Assembly (NCBI RefSeq): GCF_000421605.1
Contig: NZ_ATXI01000003.1
Location: 1 to 64,000 of the forward strand
Direction of reading: 5' to 3'
DNA: 64,000 nucleotides
From: Thermodesulfobacterium thermophilum DSM 1276
GTDB lineage: Bacteria > Desulfobacterota > Thermodesulfobacteria > Thermodesulfobacteriales > Thermodesulfobacteriaceae
The notes under the pieces were generated by a model. It did no database searches. It saw nothing but the letters and a program-made list of their open reading frames with translations, and was not told the DNA's origin. Of this stretch, positions 43,761-52,180 are shown piece by piece (within the stretch, counting starts at the first letter, position 1; each line of letters opens with the position of its first letter). A program made the translations under genes and the position numbers.

Positions 43761-44190
43761 AATCATCTCCCCTGAATACCTCTATAATTTTAGACAAATC
43801 TTTTTGCCAAGTTTTTTTCTTTATAAAAAAAATTTCTACGTTTTCTGCCCTTGTCAAACCTATATCCCTGTAAATTTTTTTATAATGTTCTTCCCCCCAT
43901 CCTTTATAACAAACCACCAAAAACAGGTATTTACACCTTATTTTTTTTAAAAAATATGTTACCGGAGGACAGTTAAAGGTCCATTTAGGAAAACAAACTA
44001 TTATTTTTTCTTCTTTAGGTGGTTCAAACCAGCTTTTAACAGAAAAATATGGAATAAAAGACAGAAAAAGCCAAAAAAAATAAGGTAATCTATAAGTTTC
44101 TATTTTTTTAGGATTTACCCCTACAAAAGAAGAAACCTCCTTTGCTACAACTTCCGAAAACCCAGTGTAGGTAAAATAAAAAACTTCCAC
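43729..44190 (-). CDS. Flavodoxin-like fold protein
   Basis: 153 residues with the flavodoxin-type start VFYFTYTGFSEVVAKEVSS, where TYTGFSE stands at the FMN phosphate loop (T-x-T-G-x-S/T-x). The rest, including IIVCFPKWTFNCPPVTYFL, is compatible with a Rossmann-like fold but diverges from the usual FMN loops. A short soluble electron carrier or a degraded relative; the cofactor is not certain. It sits between mrp and the sigma-54 activator in one direction, with overlaps suggesting an operon. Confidence 0.65.
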   Translation of the reverse strand: MEVFYFTYTGFSEVVAKEVSSFVGVNPKKIETYRLPYFFWLFLSFIPYFSVKSWFEPPKEEKIIVCFPKWTFNCPPVTYFLKKIRCKYLFLVVCYKGWGEEHYKKIYRDIGLTRAENVEIFFIKKKTWQKDLSKIIEVFRGDDYASSRGIRPA

Positions 44191-44192
44191 CT

Positions 44193-45362
44193 TTAATGCA
44201 AACTTTTTTGATTGATGTATTCTTCTATTAAACTATCAGGATTTTCTTCTAAGGTTTCAGCCACCAAAACTCTTATTCCCTGTTTGACTAAATCGTCGGC
44301 AAGCTCCTTAGGTGGGGCATAAAGTAAGATGTGAGTAGCTACCTGTTCTGCCAAAAATGAAAAAAGATCTTGATTTTGAGGCTTCTTTACTAAATCTTTG
44401 ACTAAAATTTTATTGTTTTCTATGTCGTAAACTAAAAACATGTCAAAGTTTTCCAAAGAAGGTTCTATCTTATTAGGTGGTGTAGTCACCGGTACTGCAA
44501 TCCTCATAAACCTTTCTTCTAACACATCTGCTCGCATCTCTTCGGTAGCAGCTATAATATTTCTAACCAGTTCTTCAAAGGCTTTGGCAGTAACACTTTC
44601 TGGATAAGCAGCAACAACCGGTCTTCCTGTATCTCCAGTGTCAACTACCCTTGGATCAACAGGTATTCTACCTAAAAACCTTAACCCTAATTCATCTGCT
44701 AATTTTTGCCCCCCTCCTCTTTTAAAAAGATCGATAGGTTTTCCACAGTGGGGACAGATAAACCCACTCATGTTTTCTACTATCCCTAAAATCCTCATCT
44801 TTATCTTCTGACAGAACCTTATAGACTTCTTAACATCTATCAACGAAACCTCCTGAGGGGTGGTCACGATTAAAGCATAGGCATCTGGGATGGTTTTTGC
44901 GACTGTTAATGGCTCGTCTCCAGTACCTGGAGGAGCGTCTATCACTAAATAATCGAGCTCTCCCCAGTCTATATCTCCTATAAATTGTTTGATAGCCGAA
45001 TGTTTGATAGGACCTCTCCAGATAATAGCTGTATCTTCGGAAGGTAAAAGAGGTTCGATAGAAAGAAACTTTAAATTAGGAGAATATTTGATAGCTCCCA
45101 TCCTTCCGTCTGGTTTTCGAGAGATTCTCAGATCTCTTGCACCTAACATTTTAGGGATACTTGGTCCGTGAAGGTCTACATCTAAAAGACCTACCATAAA
45201 ATCTTGTAAGGATAATCCCACAGCTACGTTAACCGAAACGGTGCTTTTACCTACTCCACCTTTACCAGACATTACCATAATTTTATGTTTTATTTTAGCT
45301 AATTGTTCTTTTACTTTTTTGTCTTGTTGATCCATCAAAAAACCTTTCTCTTTCCCAATCAT
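44193..45362 (-). CDS. mrp: Mrp/NBP35-type iron-sulfur carrier ATPase with NifX-like C-terminal domain
   Basis: A 389-residue P-loop ATPase of the Mrp/ApbC family, which carries [4Fe-4S] clusters to apoproteins. The deviant Walker A MSGKGGVGKST is near 30, and the cluster-binding CPHC pair near 208. Residues from about 280 (MRIAVPVTTPPNKIEPS onward) form a NifX/NifB-type dinitrogenase cofactor domain, a fusion known in anaerobes. GAGGGGG precedes the ATG. It starts the operon with the flavodoxin-like and sigma-54 genes. A sigma-70 promoter is visible upstream. Confidence 0.9.
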   Translation of the reverse strand: MIGKEKGFLMDQQDKKVKEQLAKIKHKIMVMSGKGGVGKSTVSVNVAVGLSLQDFMVGLLDVDLHGPSIPKMLGARDLRISRKPDGRMGAIKYSPNLKFLSIEPLLPSEDTAIIWRGPIKHSAIKQFIGDIDWGELDYLVIDAPPGTGDEPLTVAKTIPDAYALIVTTPQEVSLIDVKKSIRFCQKIKMRILGIVENMSGFICPHCGKPIDLFKRGGGQKLADELGLRFLGRIPVDPRVVDTGDTGRPVVAAYPESVTAKAFEELVRNIIAATEEMRADVLEERFMRIAVPVTTPPNKIEPSLENFDMFLVYDIENNKILVKDLVKKPQNQDLFSFLAEQVATHILLYAPPKELADDLVKQGIRVLVAETLEENPDSLIEEYINQKSLH

Positions 45363-45424
45363 AAAATCCCCCTCTTAGAAAAATCTTATTAAATATTTAA
45401 TTTTATATTTTATCCCGCCGTTCT

Positions 45425-45452
45425 ATTTTAATCTTAACTCGTGTTTTGTCAA
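45425..45452 (-). promoter_or_regulatory. Sigma-70 promoter of the mrp operon
   Basis: On the minus strand TTGACA (45452-45447), 16 bases, TAAAAT (45430-45425), about 60 bases before the mrp ATG. Confidence 0.6.
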
Positions 45453-45546
45453 ATTAAAAAATGAAGGTGCCTATGAATTCTGTGCTCTTTTGTAAAAAAG
45501 GTGAGATGTAACATGAAGTTTAAGCCAGAGGTGAACTTACCAAGAA

Positions 45547-45620
45547 CGCCCCCGGCAGGATTCGAACCTGCGACACCGAGATTAGGAATCTCGTGCTCTA
45601 TCCTCCTGAGCTACGGGGGC
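45547..45620 (-). tRNA. tRNA-Arg (anticodon CCU)
   Basis: A 74-base clover leaf. The acceptor stem GCCCCCG/CGGGGGC is perfect. The anticodon arm CGAGA-TTCCTAA-TCTCG gives anticodon CCT, reading AGG. The T arm GCAGGTTCGAATCCTGC is canonical. The discriminator is G and no CCA is encoded. Confidence 0.95.
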
Positions 45621-45643
45621 AAAACTGAATTTCTTAATTAAAT

Positions 45644-45671
45644 ATAATAGCCTTTAAACCAATTTTTGCAA
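45644..45671 (-). promoter_or_regulatory. Promoter of tRNA-Arg
   Basis: On the minus strand TTGCAA (45671-45666), 16 bases, TATTAT (45649-45644), 23 bases before the tRNA. Confidence 0.55.
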
Positions 45672-45744
45672 GATAGCACCTATAAAATTTCTAACCTTTT
45701 ATTCAGCCTGAAAAAATATAAAAAAATTTTTTTAATTTAGGCCT

Positions 45745-45770
45745 TAAGTTTTTTTAATTTTATCCGATAA
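45745..45770 (+). promoter_or_regulatory. Sigma-28 (FliA) flagellar promoter
   Basis: TAAGTTT (45745-45751), exactly 11 bases, TCCGATAA (45763-45770), close to the FliA consensus TAAAGTTT-N11-GCCGATAA. Directly ahead of the flaG-fliD-fliS operon, as expected for late flagellar genes. Confidence 0.8.
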
Positions 45771-45800
45771 TATTATCTGAGAAAATAAAGGAGCGTGCCT

Positions 45801-46235
45801 ATGAACATAAAAAAGATAGACAGCCAATCCTTTGATTTTTTCTTATCCTCGCAAGAAGTTACCATAAAACCTCGAGACCAAACCTCTTCTCCTGAAAAAT
45901 CCTATGATACGACCTTTTCTTCTAAAGGCAGTTCTACCCAAGAATCCTTAACTATGAACCAAAAGCAACTCAAAGAAACGTTGAAAAATTTTAACAAATT
46001 TATCGAAGCTTTAAACAAAAGATTGGATCCATTAAGTAAAGAATTAAAGGTAGAGATAGACCATGAGTTAAATTTGCCTATTTTTAAAATTTTAGACAAA
46101 GAAACCAAGGAAGTTTTACGTCAAATTCCATGGGAAGAAACCTTAAAACTTCTTAAATACTTTCGAGAAATAAATTTTTCTGATAATATAAAATTAGAAA
46201 AATTAAAAGGTTTATTACTACAAAAAGAGGTATAA
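45801..46235 (+). CDS. flaG: FlaG-family flagellar protein
   Basis: A 144-residue protein with the FlaG domain in its C-terminal two-thirds: LKVEIDHELNLPIFKILDKET and RQIPWEETLKLLKYFREI. The N-terminal 45 residues are low-complexity and polar. FlaG proteins influence filament length. ATG at 45801 has GGAG seven bases before it; the GTG six bases earlier is too close to it. First gene of the sigma-28 operon. Confidence 0.88.
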   Translation: MNIKKIDSQSFDFFLSSQEVTIKPRDQTSSPEKSYDTTFSSKGSSTQESLTMNQKQLKETLKNFNKFIEALNKRLDPLSKELKVEIDHELNLPIFKILDKETKEVLRQIPWEETLKLLKYFREINFSDNIKLEKLKGLLLQKEV

Positions 46236-46238
46236 AAC

Positions 46239-47537
46239 ATGGCTGACACTCCTTTATATTTAAACAACGTAACAGGACTGCTTGACGTAGATTCGATGGT
46301 TCAAGGTATATTGCAACCTAAATTAAAAACCCTTAATAAACTTCAACAGGATAAAGCTACTCTTCAAATTAAAAATACTGCTATAGCCAATTTACTCGGA
46401 GCCATAAAGAGTGCTCAGTCTTCAATAGACAGCTTAAACGTAGAAAATTTGTTTAAAAATAAAAGTGTTGTGGTAGGTGATAGTTCAATCCTTTCGGCTT
46501 CAGCTACCAAGGATACCCCTAACGTTTCTTTAAATCTTACCGTTTCACAACTTTCCCAAACAGAAACAAGAATTTCCACCCAAGGGGTAGAAAGCTTATC
46601 CAGTTCCATAGACGCAACAACCTTTGATTTAAAATACTATACTTCTAACACCGATTATCAAACCTTTACCATTAACTTTGGTGGTGGAAACCTTCAAAAT
46701 TTAGTTGACACCATAAATCAATCCCAAGACAAGGTCACAGCTTCGGTGTTTTATGACGGTAGTTCTTATAAACTTATGCTTGCTGAAAAAAGTGCAGAAG
46801 CCTCAACCAAAGAAACTCAAGATCAAGATACAGTCATCCAGATAGAGGGAAACTTCCCTGCTGTATTAGGTGGACTTACTACCTTACAAGAAGCTAAAAA
46901 TACTAAAATTCAAATAGGCACAAACACCATAGAAAGTCCTGGGGCAACCGTAAATAATCTCCTACCTGGTTTAACCGTAAATGTAAAAAACACAGGTAGC
47001 ACCTCTATAACCATAAAAGATGATTATTCAGCAGTTTCATCTGAATTGTCTAAGGTTTTAGATAACCTAAACTCTGTACTTAGCTTGGTGAAATCTAACA
47101 CTGATAAAGGGCAACTTTTTCAAGGTAATGCCATGCTTACCCAGGTTAAAACCCAATTTTTAACTAACTTTCAACCACTTATAAAATTGGGGATTATCAA
47201 CGTAGATAATGAGGGAAAATTTTCTATCAACACCTCAACCCTAAACAGCCTATTAGAAAAAAACCCTGATCAAGTAAAAGAAGCTATCTATGAATTCAAA
47301 GATAACTTTTCTAAAACTTTAACCAATCTTAACTCTGCTTTTAATATCTTCCAAAGCAGACAAAATCTTCAAATAGAACTTATAGATAAAAAAATTTCTT
47401 CTTTACAGGAAGCTATAGCTAAAGAAGAAAGCAAATTAAGACTAACTTTTAGTAAAATAGAAGCCCTTTTGTATAGAAATGATCAGCTAAAAGCTAAACT
47501 ACAAAGTTTTGCCACACCTTTGTCTGAATCAAAATAA
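46239..47537 (+). CDS. fliD: Flagellar cap protein FliD (HAP2)
   Basis: 432 residues with the FliD layout: N-terminal coiled region (LNNVTGLLDVDSMVQGILQPKL), a variable middle and a C-terminal helix (SLQEAIAKEESKLRLTFSKIEALL). It caps the filament and folds flagellin. It starts three bases after flaG. Members are exported by the flagellar apparatus without a cleaved signal, consistent with the sequence. Confidence 0.93.
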   Translation: MADTPLYLNNVTGLLDVDSMVQGILQPKLKTLNKLQQDKATLQIKNTAIANLLGAIKSAQSSIDSLNVENLFKNKSVVVGDSSILSASATKDTPNVSLNLTVSQLSQTETRISTQGVESLSSSIDATTFDLKYYTSNTDYQTFTINFGGGNLQNLVDTINQSQDKVTASVFYDGSSYKLMLAEKSAEASTKETQDQDTVIQIEGNFPAVLGGLTTLQEAKNTKIQIGTNTIESPGATVNNLLPGLTVNVKNTGSTSITIKDDYSAVSSELSKVLDNLNSVLSLVKSNTDKGQLFQGNAMLTQVKTQFLTNFQPLIKLGIINVDNEGKFSINTSTLNSLLEKNPDQVKEAIYEFKDNFSKTLTNLNSAFNIFQSRQNLQIELIDKKISSLQEAIAKEESKLRLTFSKIEALLYRNDQLKAKLQSFATPLSESK

Positions 47538-47559
47538 ACTCTAATAATTAGGAGGATTT

Positions 47560-47961
47560 ATGGTTAAGATGGTTTACAACTACCTAGAAAATCAGGTAAA
47601 AAATGCCGATCCTTTAGACTTAGTAATCATGCTTTATAGTAAAGCCATCTCTTGTCTAAAGATTTCTAAAAATGTTATAGAGTCTGGACTGAATAACCCT
47701 GAAGATATAAAAAAGAAGGCAGAAAACTTAGGTAAGGCTACCGATATCATAGCCTATCTACAAGGTTCTCTTAACCTTGAAAAAGGCGGAGATATTGCCA
47801 AAAATCTAAATGAGATATACCAAACCCTTTTAGACGAGTTGATTGTAGCAAACACTCAGAACGACGCCAAAAAAATCACAGACAGTATAGAGGTTTTAGA
47901 AAAACTTAAGAAAGCCTGGGAAGAAATTAAATGTCAATCTCCAAACTTAAAGAAAAATTAA
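47560..47961 (+). CDS. fliS: Flagellin chaperone FliS
   Basis: 133 residues of the four-helix FliS fold: NYLENQVKNADPLDLVIMLYSKAISCLK is the typical start, and DIIAYLQGSLNLEKGGDIAKNLNEIY the typical middle. Binds flagellin's C-terminus until export. AGGAGG stands four bases before the ATG. It overlaps the next gene by 31 bases. Confidence 0.93.
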   Translation: MVKMVYNYLENQVKNADPLDLVIMLYSKAISCLKISKNVIESGLNNPEDIKKKAENLGKATDIIAYLQGSLNLEKGGDIAKNLNEIYQTLLDELIVANTQNDAKKITDSIEVLEKLKKAWEEIKCQSPNLKKN

Positions 47962-48188
47962 TCGAAATAGAACTTGCTATAAAGAATCAAGATTTAGATA
48001 AAGCTTTAACAATCTATGAAGAAATTGACCAAAACTTTGAAAAATACGTAAAAAACATAAAACAAGAAGAGTTAAAATCTGTTTTAAATTTGGTAGAATT
48101 TTTAGAAAAATTACTTAAAGAAAAACAGGCAGAGCTTATAGAGACTAAAAAATTACTTAACCTTAAGAAGGCCTATACAAGGTTTTAA
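47931..48188 (+). CDS. Small helical protein, FliT-like
   Basis: 85 residues, nearly all amphipathic helix, rich in K and E. Its place directly after fliS (overlapping it) is where fliT, the FliD chaperone, normally lies, but sequence similarity cannot be verified by eye. No membrane segment. Stop overlaps the convergent neighbour by four bases. Confidence 0.6.
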   Translation: MSISKLKEKLIEIELAIKNQDLDKALTIYEEIDQNFEKYVKNIKQEELKSVLNLVEFLEKLLKEKQAELIETKKLLNLKKAYTRF

Positions 48189-48433
48189 CTTTTTTCCATA
48201 AAGGCTTTTAGCCCTGCTAACCTTTGTTTTTCTGACTCTAAAGCTTTATAGGTTTGCCATAACTTCTTAAGTTTAGGGTTATCTTTAATCTGTAGCTCCT
48301 CTAACTCAGAAACTTTAACATTTAACTCTTTTTCTAAAGCTTCAAGCTTTTTTGTCAAACTCTTGATATTCTCTTCGCAAACTTTTATCTCCCGAGAAGT
48401 AGTAAACCAGACCTCGTCATAAACTATTCCCAT
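48185..48433 (-). CDS. Small coiled-coil protein of unknown function
   Basis: 82 residues. Heptad-like leucines and charged residues from about residue 18 to 75 (ENIKSLTKKLEALEKELNV...) predict a coiled coil. It follows the GGDEF gene on the same strand by about 25 bases from its start. I do not recognise the family; a flagellar or signalling accessory is possible. Confidence 0.6.
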   Translation of the reverse strand: MGIVYDEVWFTTSREIKVCEENIKSLTKKLEALEKELNVKVSELEELQIKDNPKLKKLWQTYKALESEKQRLAGLKAFMEKS

Positions 48434-48458
48434 TAGATCTCCCCTTTTATAAAATTTT

Positions 48459-49388
48459 TTATTTTCTCCTGTCTATAAAATAGTTACTTCCTGGCATCTT
48501 CTTTACCAAGGCTTTTACTTCAGCCGCTCTCTGTGAAATCTCACCTAAGTGTTTAAACTTATTAGGATAAATCGGTACTAAAGCTATAGAAACCGAAGGC
48601 AAAGAAATTTGTCCTAAGTGTCCTTGTCTGTCTTTGGTTAAAAAATATCCTCTTTTTAAATCTTCTTCTTTTAAAAATATAGGAAGGGTTGCTTCAAATT
48701 TTTTGATGATTTCTTTTGCAACTTCTTCTCCTTTTTCGATAGGAACCACAAAAACAAAATCATCTCCTCCTATGTGCCCCAGAAAATACCCTTGGCCTAC
48801 CTTTTCATTTAAGGTTGTGGTTAAAATCCTTGCTAAATTTTTGATAAGCTCATCCCCTCTTGAAAAACCGTACACATCGTTATACACCTTGAAATTGTCT
48901 AAATCTACATACCCTATGGCTACCTTTTGTTTTTCTTTAAGAATCTTTTCTAAATATTTAGAAATCGAGGTATTCCCAGGAAGCCCGGTGAGAGGATTGG
49001 TGTCAGAAATCCTCTCTATTCGTTTAAAAGCATATTCTATTCTAAGGATAACTTCTTTTAAGTCCTCGTGAATGATTACAAAATCGTCTACCACCTCAGC
49101 TTTATTTATCAAAAACTCAAAGTCTAACTCATTAACCACTAGTATAACAGGAATACCGGTGAGATTAAAATTTTTCTTAAGGCTTATTATTTGCTCAAAG
49201 GCTAAAGGGTCCTTTTCGTAGTTAAAAAGAATCATATCTGGTGGTCTAAACAAAAAACTTTCTAACAAACTCTTGGAAGAATAAAAAAACTTAAGAAAAT
49301 ATCTCTCTTTAAGCTCAGAAAAAAGCTGTTCTTTCCATTTTTTAAAAACTTTATCTTTTTTCAAAAACAAATAGATGGTCTTAGGCAT
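48459..49388 (-). CDS. GGDEF-domain protein with receiver-like N-terminus
   Basis: A 309-residue protein. Residues 1-120 look like a response-regulator receiver that has lost its phosphoacceptor (ILFNYE where DxD would be, near 53). Residues 125-309 are a GGDEF domain with DPLTGLPGN-like start (NPLTGLPGN at 131-139) and GGDDF at 207-211. No RxxD inhibitory site is visible. It could make cyclic di-GMP if D210 is tolerated, or be a binding-only relative. It follows the HDOD gene by five bases. Confidence 0.85.
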   Translation of the reverse strand: MPKTIYLFLKKDKVFKKWKEQLFSELKERYFLKFFYSSKSLLESFLFRPPDMILFNYEKDPLAFEQIISLKKNFNLTGIPVILVVNELDFEFLINKAEVVDDFVIIHEDLKEVILRIEYAFKRIERISDTNPLTGLPGNTSISKYLEKILKEKQKVAIGYVDLDNFKVYNDVYGFSRGDELIKNLARILTTTLNEKVGQGYFLGHIGGDDFVFVVPIEKGEEVAKEIIKKFEATLPIFLKEEDLKRGYFLTKDRQGHLGQISLPSVSIALVPIYPNKFKHLGEISQRAAEVKALVKKMPGSNYFIDRRK

Positions 49389-49393
49389 TAAAC

Positions 49394-50260
49394 TTACGTG
49401 CCTTCTGTTTCTTTTTTAAGTTCTTCAGTAAAAAATTTAAGCTCATAAAGTTTAGGCTCAAGTTTAAAAAACAACTCTTTAATAAAAGAAAAATCAAGCT
49501 TTAGAATTTTAAAAGCTTTTTCATCAAGAGGAGGTACTTTCTTGTAAAGGCTTTCACCATAACCTCTTGCATGAATTAAAACGTCAGCAAGATGGACTAC
49601 CGCCGCCTCTTTTTTAAATTCTTTAGCCTTAGAAAGGTCGTGATGAGCCTCTACTGCCTCTATCAATCTTTCTGGTAAATTCCATTGTCTCATCAAAAAA
49701 GCCCCAATCTCTGCATGGTTTATTCCTAAAACCTCTTCTTCTGCTTTCAAAGGATCTTTTTTTTCTTTTTTGATAAATTCTATTATCTGGTTGTATTCCT
49801 GTAAAAAGGCTACCTTTTCTATCACCCTTCCCAGGTCATGTAAAAGCCCTGCTGTAGCTATTTCTTGAGGTTCTTTTAGTTCTACCTTTTCTGCAAGAAT
49901 TTTAGCACAGGCAGCCACCCCAACAGAATGTTCCCACAATCCTACATCTTCTTTATGTAAAATCTCAAAAATAGATGAGGTGGTGATCAAAATCTTGATC
50001 ACGTTGATACCGAGTAACATCAGAGCATTTTGAACCGTACTCACTCTCCTTGGAAAACCATAGAAAGCTGAGTTAGCAAGCCTTAGGATTTTAGAGGTTA
50101 TTACCTGGTCTTTTTCTATCAACTCTGCTATCTGTCCTATAGAAACCCTTTCGTCCTCTACCATGGTATTTAGTCTTTGCACGATAGGAGGTAGGGTAGG
50201 CAATCCTTCTAGTTTACGAAGCTTTCTCCTTACTTCTTTTCTCTTTTCATAGGGATCCAT
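49394..50260 (-). CDS. HDOD-domain signalling protein
   Basis: A 288-residue protein with an HDOD domain: LPTLPPIVQRLNTMVED near 20, LRLANSAFYGFPRRVSTVQNALMLLG near 57-82, and GLLHDLGRVIEK near 144. HDOD proteins are noncatalytic HD relatives that regulate signalling, often flagella or stress. Spacing and direction suggest an operon with the small 102-residue protein and the GGDEF protein. Confidence 0.88.
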   Translation of the reverse strand: MDPYEKRKEVRRKLRKLEGLPTLPPIVQRLNTMVEDERVSIGQIAELIEKDQVITSKILRLANSAFYGFPRRVSTVQNALMLLGINVIKILITTSSIFEILHKEDVGLWEHSVGVAACAKILAEKVELKEPQEIATAGLLHDLGRVIEKVAFLQEYNQIIEFIKKEKKDPLKAEEEVLGINHAEIGAFLMRQWNLPERLIEAVEAHHDLSKAKEFKKEAAVVHLADVLIHARGYGESLYKKVPPLDEKAFKILKLDFSFIKELFFKLEPKLYELKFFTEELKKETEGT

Positions 50261-50268
50261 GAAATCTC

Positions 50269-50577
50269 CTAAGTTTCTTTATATTTTTCCAGCAAAAACT
50301 CCTTTAACACTTCTTTTATGTTAAGTAGAACAGGGTCAGAAATCCCTTCAAACCTCTTTTCTAAACCTTCTAACTCTTCTTCTAAAGTCTTTTCCCAAGG
50401 AAGCCTTACTTTAAGCCCTTCAACCGTAATAAACTGTACCCCAAACTCTTGAAACCTTTTTAAATGTTCTTCGGTAAGCTCTACCCCTTTGCCACAAAGG
50501 GTTCTTCCGTTTGCATCTACTACCTCTTCGTAAGTTTTCATACCAGGAATTATATAAGCTAAAGGAAGTCTCTGCAT
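50269..50577 (-). CDS. Small protein of the HDOD/HD-GYP accessory type
   Basis: 102 residues. IIPGMKTYEEVVDANGRTLCGKGVELTEEHLKRFQEFGVQFITVEG resembles the N-terminal L-x-P-G-M...G-x-x-L-x-x-x-G segment found before HD-GYP and HDOD domains. Alone here, immediately upstream of the HDOD gene (eight bases). Function unknown. Confidence 0.6.
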   Translation of the reverse strand: MQRLPLAYIIPGMKTYEEVVDANGRTLCGKGVELTEEHLKRFQEFGVQFITVEGLKVRLPWEKTLEEELEGLEKRFEGISDPVLLNIKEVLKEFLLEKYKET

Positions 50578-50607
50578 GTTGCACCTCTTTTTAAAATCAC
50601 CTTTTGT

Positions 50608-51483
50608 TTAGATAACTTTGTTTAAGCTATATTCTATGATTCCTTCAGCCCCTAACTCTAAAAGTTTAGGTACAAGGTCTCTCACCTCTTTTTCTGACAC
50701 AATTACTTCTATTGCATACCAGTCTTTGTTATAAAGTTGGGCAATGGTTGGAGAGGTAATACTTGGTAATATCGCAATAATCTTTTCAAGATTAGAAGCA
50801 GGCACGTTCATCTTTAGCCCTACCTTCTTATGAGAGTTAAGGGCACCTTTAAGTAAAACTGAAATTTGGTTTATCTTTTTTCTTTTCCATGGATCTTCCC
50901 AGGCTTTTTCGTTGGCTATTAACTGAGGATAGGTAATCAACAATTCATAAATAATCTTTAAACCATGAGCTCTTATGGTAGTACCTGTCTCTGTAACTTC
51001 AACTATGGCATCACAAAGACCTTGTACAACCTTAGCCTCTGTAGCACCCCAAGAATAGCTCACTTCAACGGGAATGCCTCTTTCTTCAAAAAACCTCTTT
51101 GTAAACTGGACAAGCTCTGTGCTGATCTTTTTTCCTGCTAAGTCTTCAAGCTTTTCTATTCCTGATCCTTCTTTTACTGCCAACACCCATCTCGCAGGTT
51201 TCTTGCTTACTTTAGAGTAAATCAGGTCTTCTACCACCACGACCTTTGAATTATTTTCTAAAATCCAGTCTTTTCCGGTAATTCCTGCATCAAGGATACC
51301 TAATTCTACATATCTACTCATCTCTTGAGGTCTACATATCACCATCTCTAACTCACAATCATCAACCTCGGGAAAATAATTTCTATGATGAACATCTATC
51401 GTCCACCCCGCCTTTTCAAAAAGATCGATGGTTGCCTTTTCTAAACTTCCTTTAGGAATGCCAAACTTAAGCTTTTTTTCCAT
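50608..51483 (-). CDS. hisG: ATP phosphoribosyltransferase, long form
   Basis: A 291-residue HisG(L), first enzyme of histidine synthesis, feedback inhibited by histidine. The start KFGIPKGSLEKATIDLFEKAGW is typical, and VVQGLCDAIVEVTETGTTIRAHGL near 156-180 is the PRPP region. The C-terminal 75 residues are the ACT-like regulatory domain of the long form. Its start overlaps hisI by 17 bases. Confidence 0.93.
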   Translation of the reverse strand: MEKKLKFGIPKGSLEKATIDLFEKAGWTIDVHHRNYFPEVDDCELEMVICRPQEMSRYVELGILDAGITGKDWILENNSKVVVVEDLIYSKVSKKPARWVLAVKEGSGIEKLEDLAGKKISTELVQFTKRFFEERGIPVEVSYSWGATEAKVVQGLCDAIVEVTETGTTIRAHGLKIIYELLITYPQLIANEKAWEDPWKRKKINQISVLLKGALNSHKKVGLKMNVPASNLEKIIAILPSITSPTIAQLYNKDWYAIEVIVSEKEVRDLVPKLLELGAEGIIEYSLNKVI

Positions 51484-51850
51484 AAACCTCCTCCGGATTA
51501 AATAGTTTCTCTTCTATAATTTCTAAACCCTTTTCTCCAAGTTTTCTATAAAAACAACTACCATATCCTTCATGGCATACAGGACCCTTAGGTTCTACCT
51601 TAAAAAGTAAGGTATCTTCGTCACAATCAACCAATACCTCTTTTACCACGAGATAATGTTTTGACGTTTCTCCTTTTAGCCAAATCTTATTTCTCGTTCT
51701 ACTATAAAAGTGCATCAAACCTGTCTCTAAAGTTTTCCTCAAAGCTTCTTCGTTTAAAAAACCTACCATCAGAACTTTAGAAGTTTTAAAGTCCTGAATA
51801 ACCGCTGGCAAAAGACCTCCCAATTTTTCAAAATTAAGTTTTAGCTCCAT
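51467..51850 (-). CDS. hisI: Phosphoribosyl-AMP cyclohydrolase
   Basis: 127 residues, third step of histidine synthesis. MVGFLNEEALRKTLETG near 28-44, HFYSRTRNKIWLKGETS near 47-63, and the zinc-binding DCDEDTLLFKV and CHEGYGSCFYR are canonical. The ATG at 51850 lies only 12 bases after the tnpB stop, so its original upstream region was replaced by the transposon end. It is cyclohydrolase only, no HisE. Confidence 0.93.
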   Translation of the reverse strand: MELKLNFEKLGGLLPAVIQDFKTSKVLMVGFLNEEALRKTLETGLMHFYSRTRNKIWLKGETSKHYLVVKEVLVDCDEDTLLFKVEPKGPVCHEGYGSCFYRKLGEKGLEIIEEKLFNPEEVYGKKA

Positions 51851-51861
51851 CTACTACCTGG

Positions 51862-52180
51862 TTACCTGAACTGTACAAAACTGCACAGCTCAGGGGCTGG
51901 GGTATTTGTAGTCCGCCTTTCAGACAGGCTCTGCCCCAGCTGGCGGTATTTGAGCCTGCCATAGCCCCTGTCCCAAGAAACAGGAACTTGCGTCCTTAAC
52001 GGGTCCCCCCACTTACCCTGAAGAAGTAAGCTCTTCAGGGTAGAAAAGTCTCGAAAAGACTTCTCAGGGGAAAGTGGCGTTACCACCGCTACCCTGAGAA
52101 CTCGCCAGAGATTAAAGCGATTGCCCTTGCTTGTTCCATCCAGAGGCAAAGACAACCTCCCCGGCTCATTCTCAGGGCTT
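51862..52180 (-). ncRNA. Putative omega (guide) RNA overlapping the tnpB 3' end
   Basis: The last 105 codons of tnpB look unlike protein and fold as RNA. Stems: TACCCTGAAGA/TCTTCAGGGTA (52014-52024 with 52032-52042), AAGTCT/AGACTT (52046-52051 with 52057-52062) and a 10-bp terminal stem (51865-51874 with 51885-51894) that is fully paired only on the minus strand, thanks to a G-U. TnpB proteins are guided by RNAs from this end, with the guide just beyond it. Confidence 0.65.

Noticed and set aside
45465-45515. A possible fourth repeat copy upstream of mrp (GGCACCTTC and flanks on the minus strand)
   Set aside because: Only about 10 bases match and the neighbouring conserved blocks are absent, which chance explains in such AT-rich sequence.
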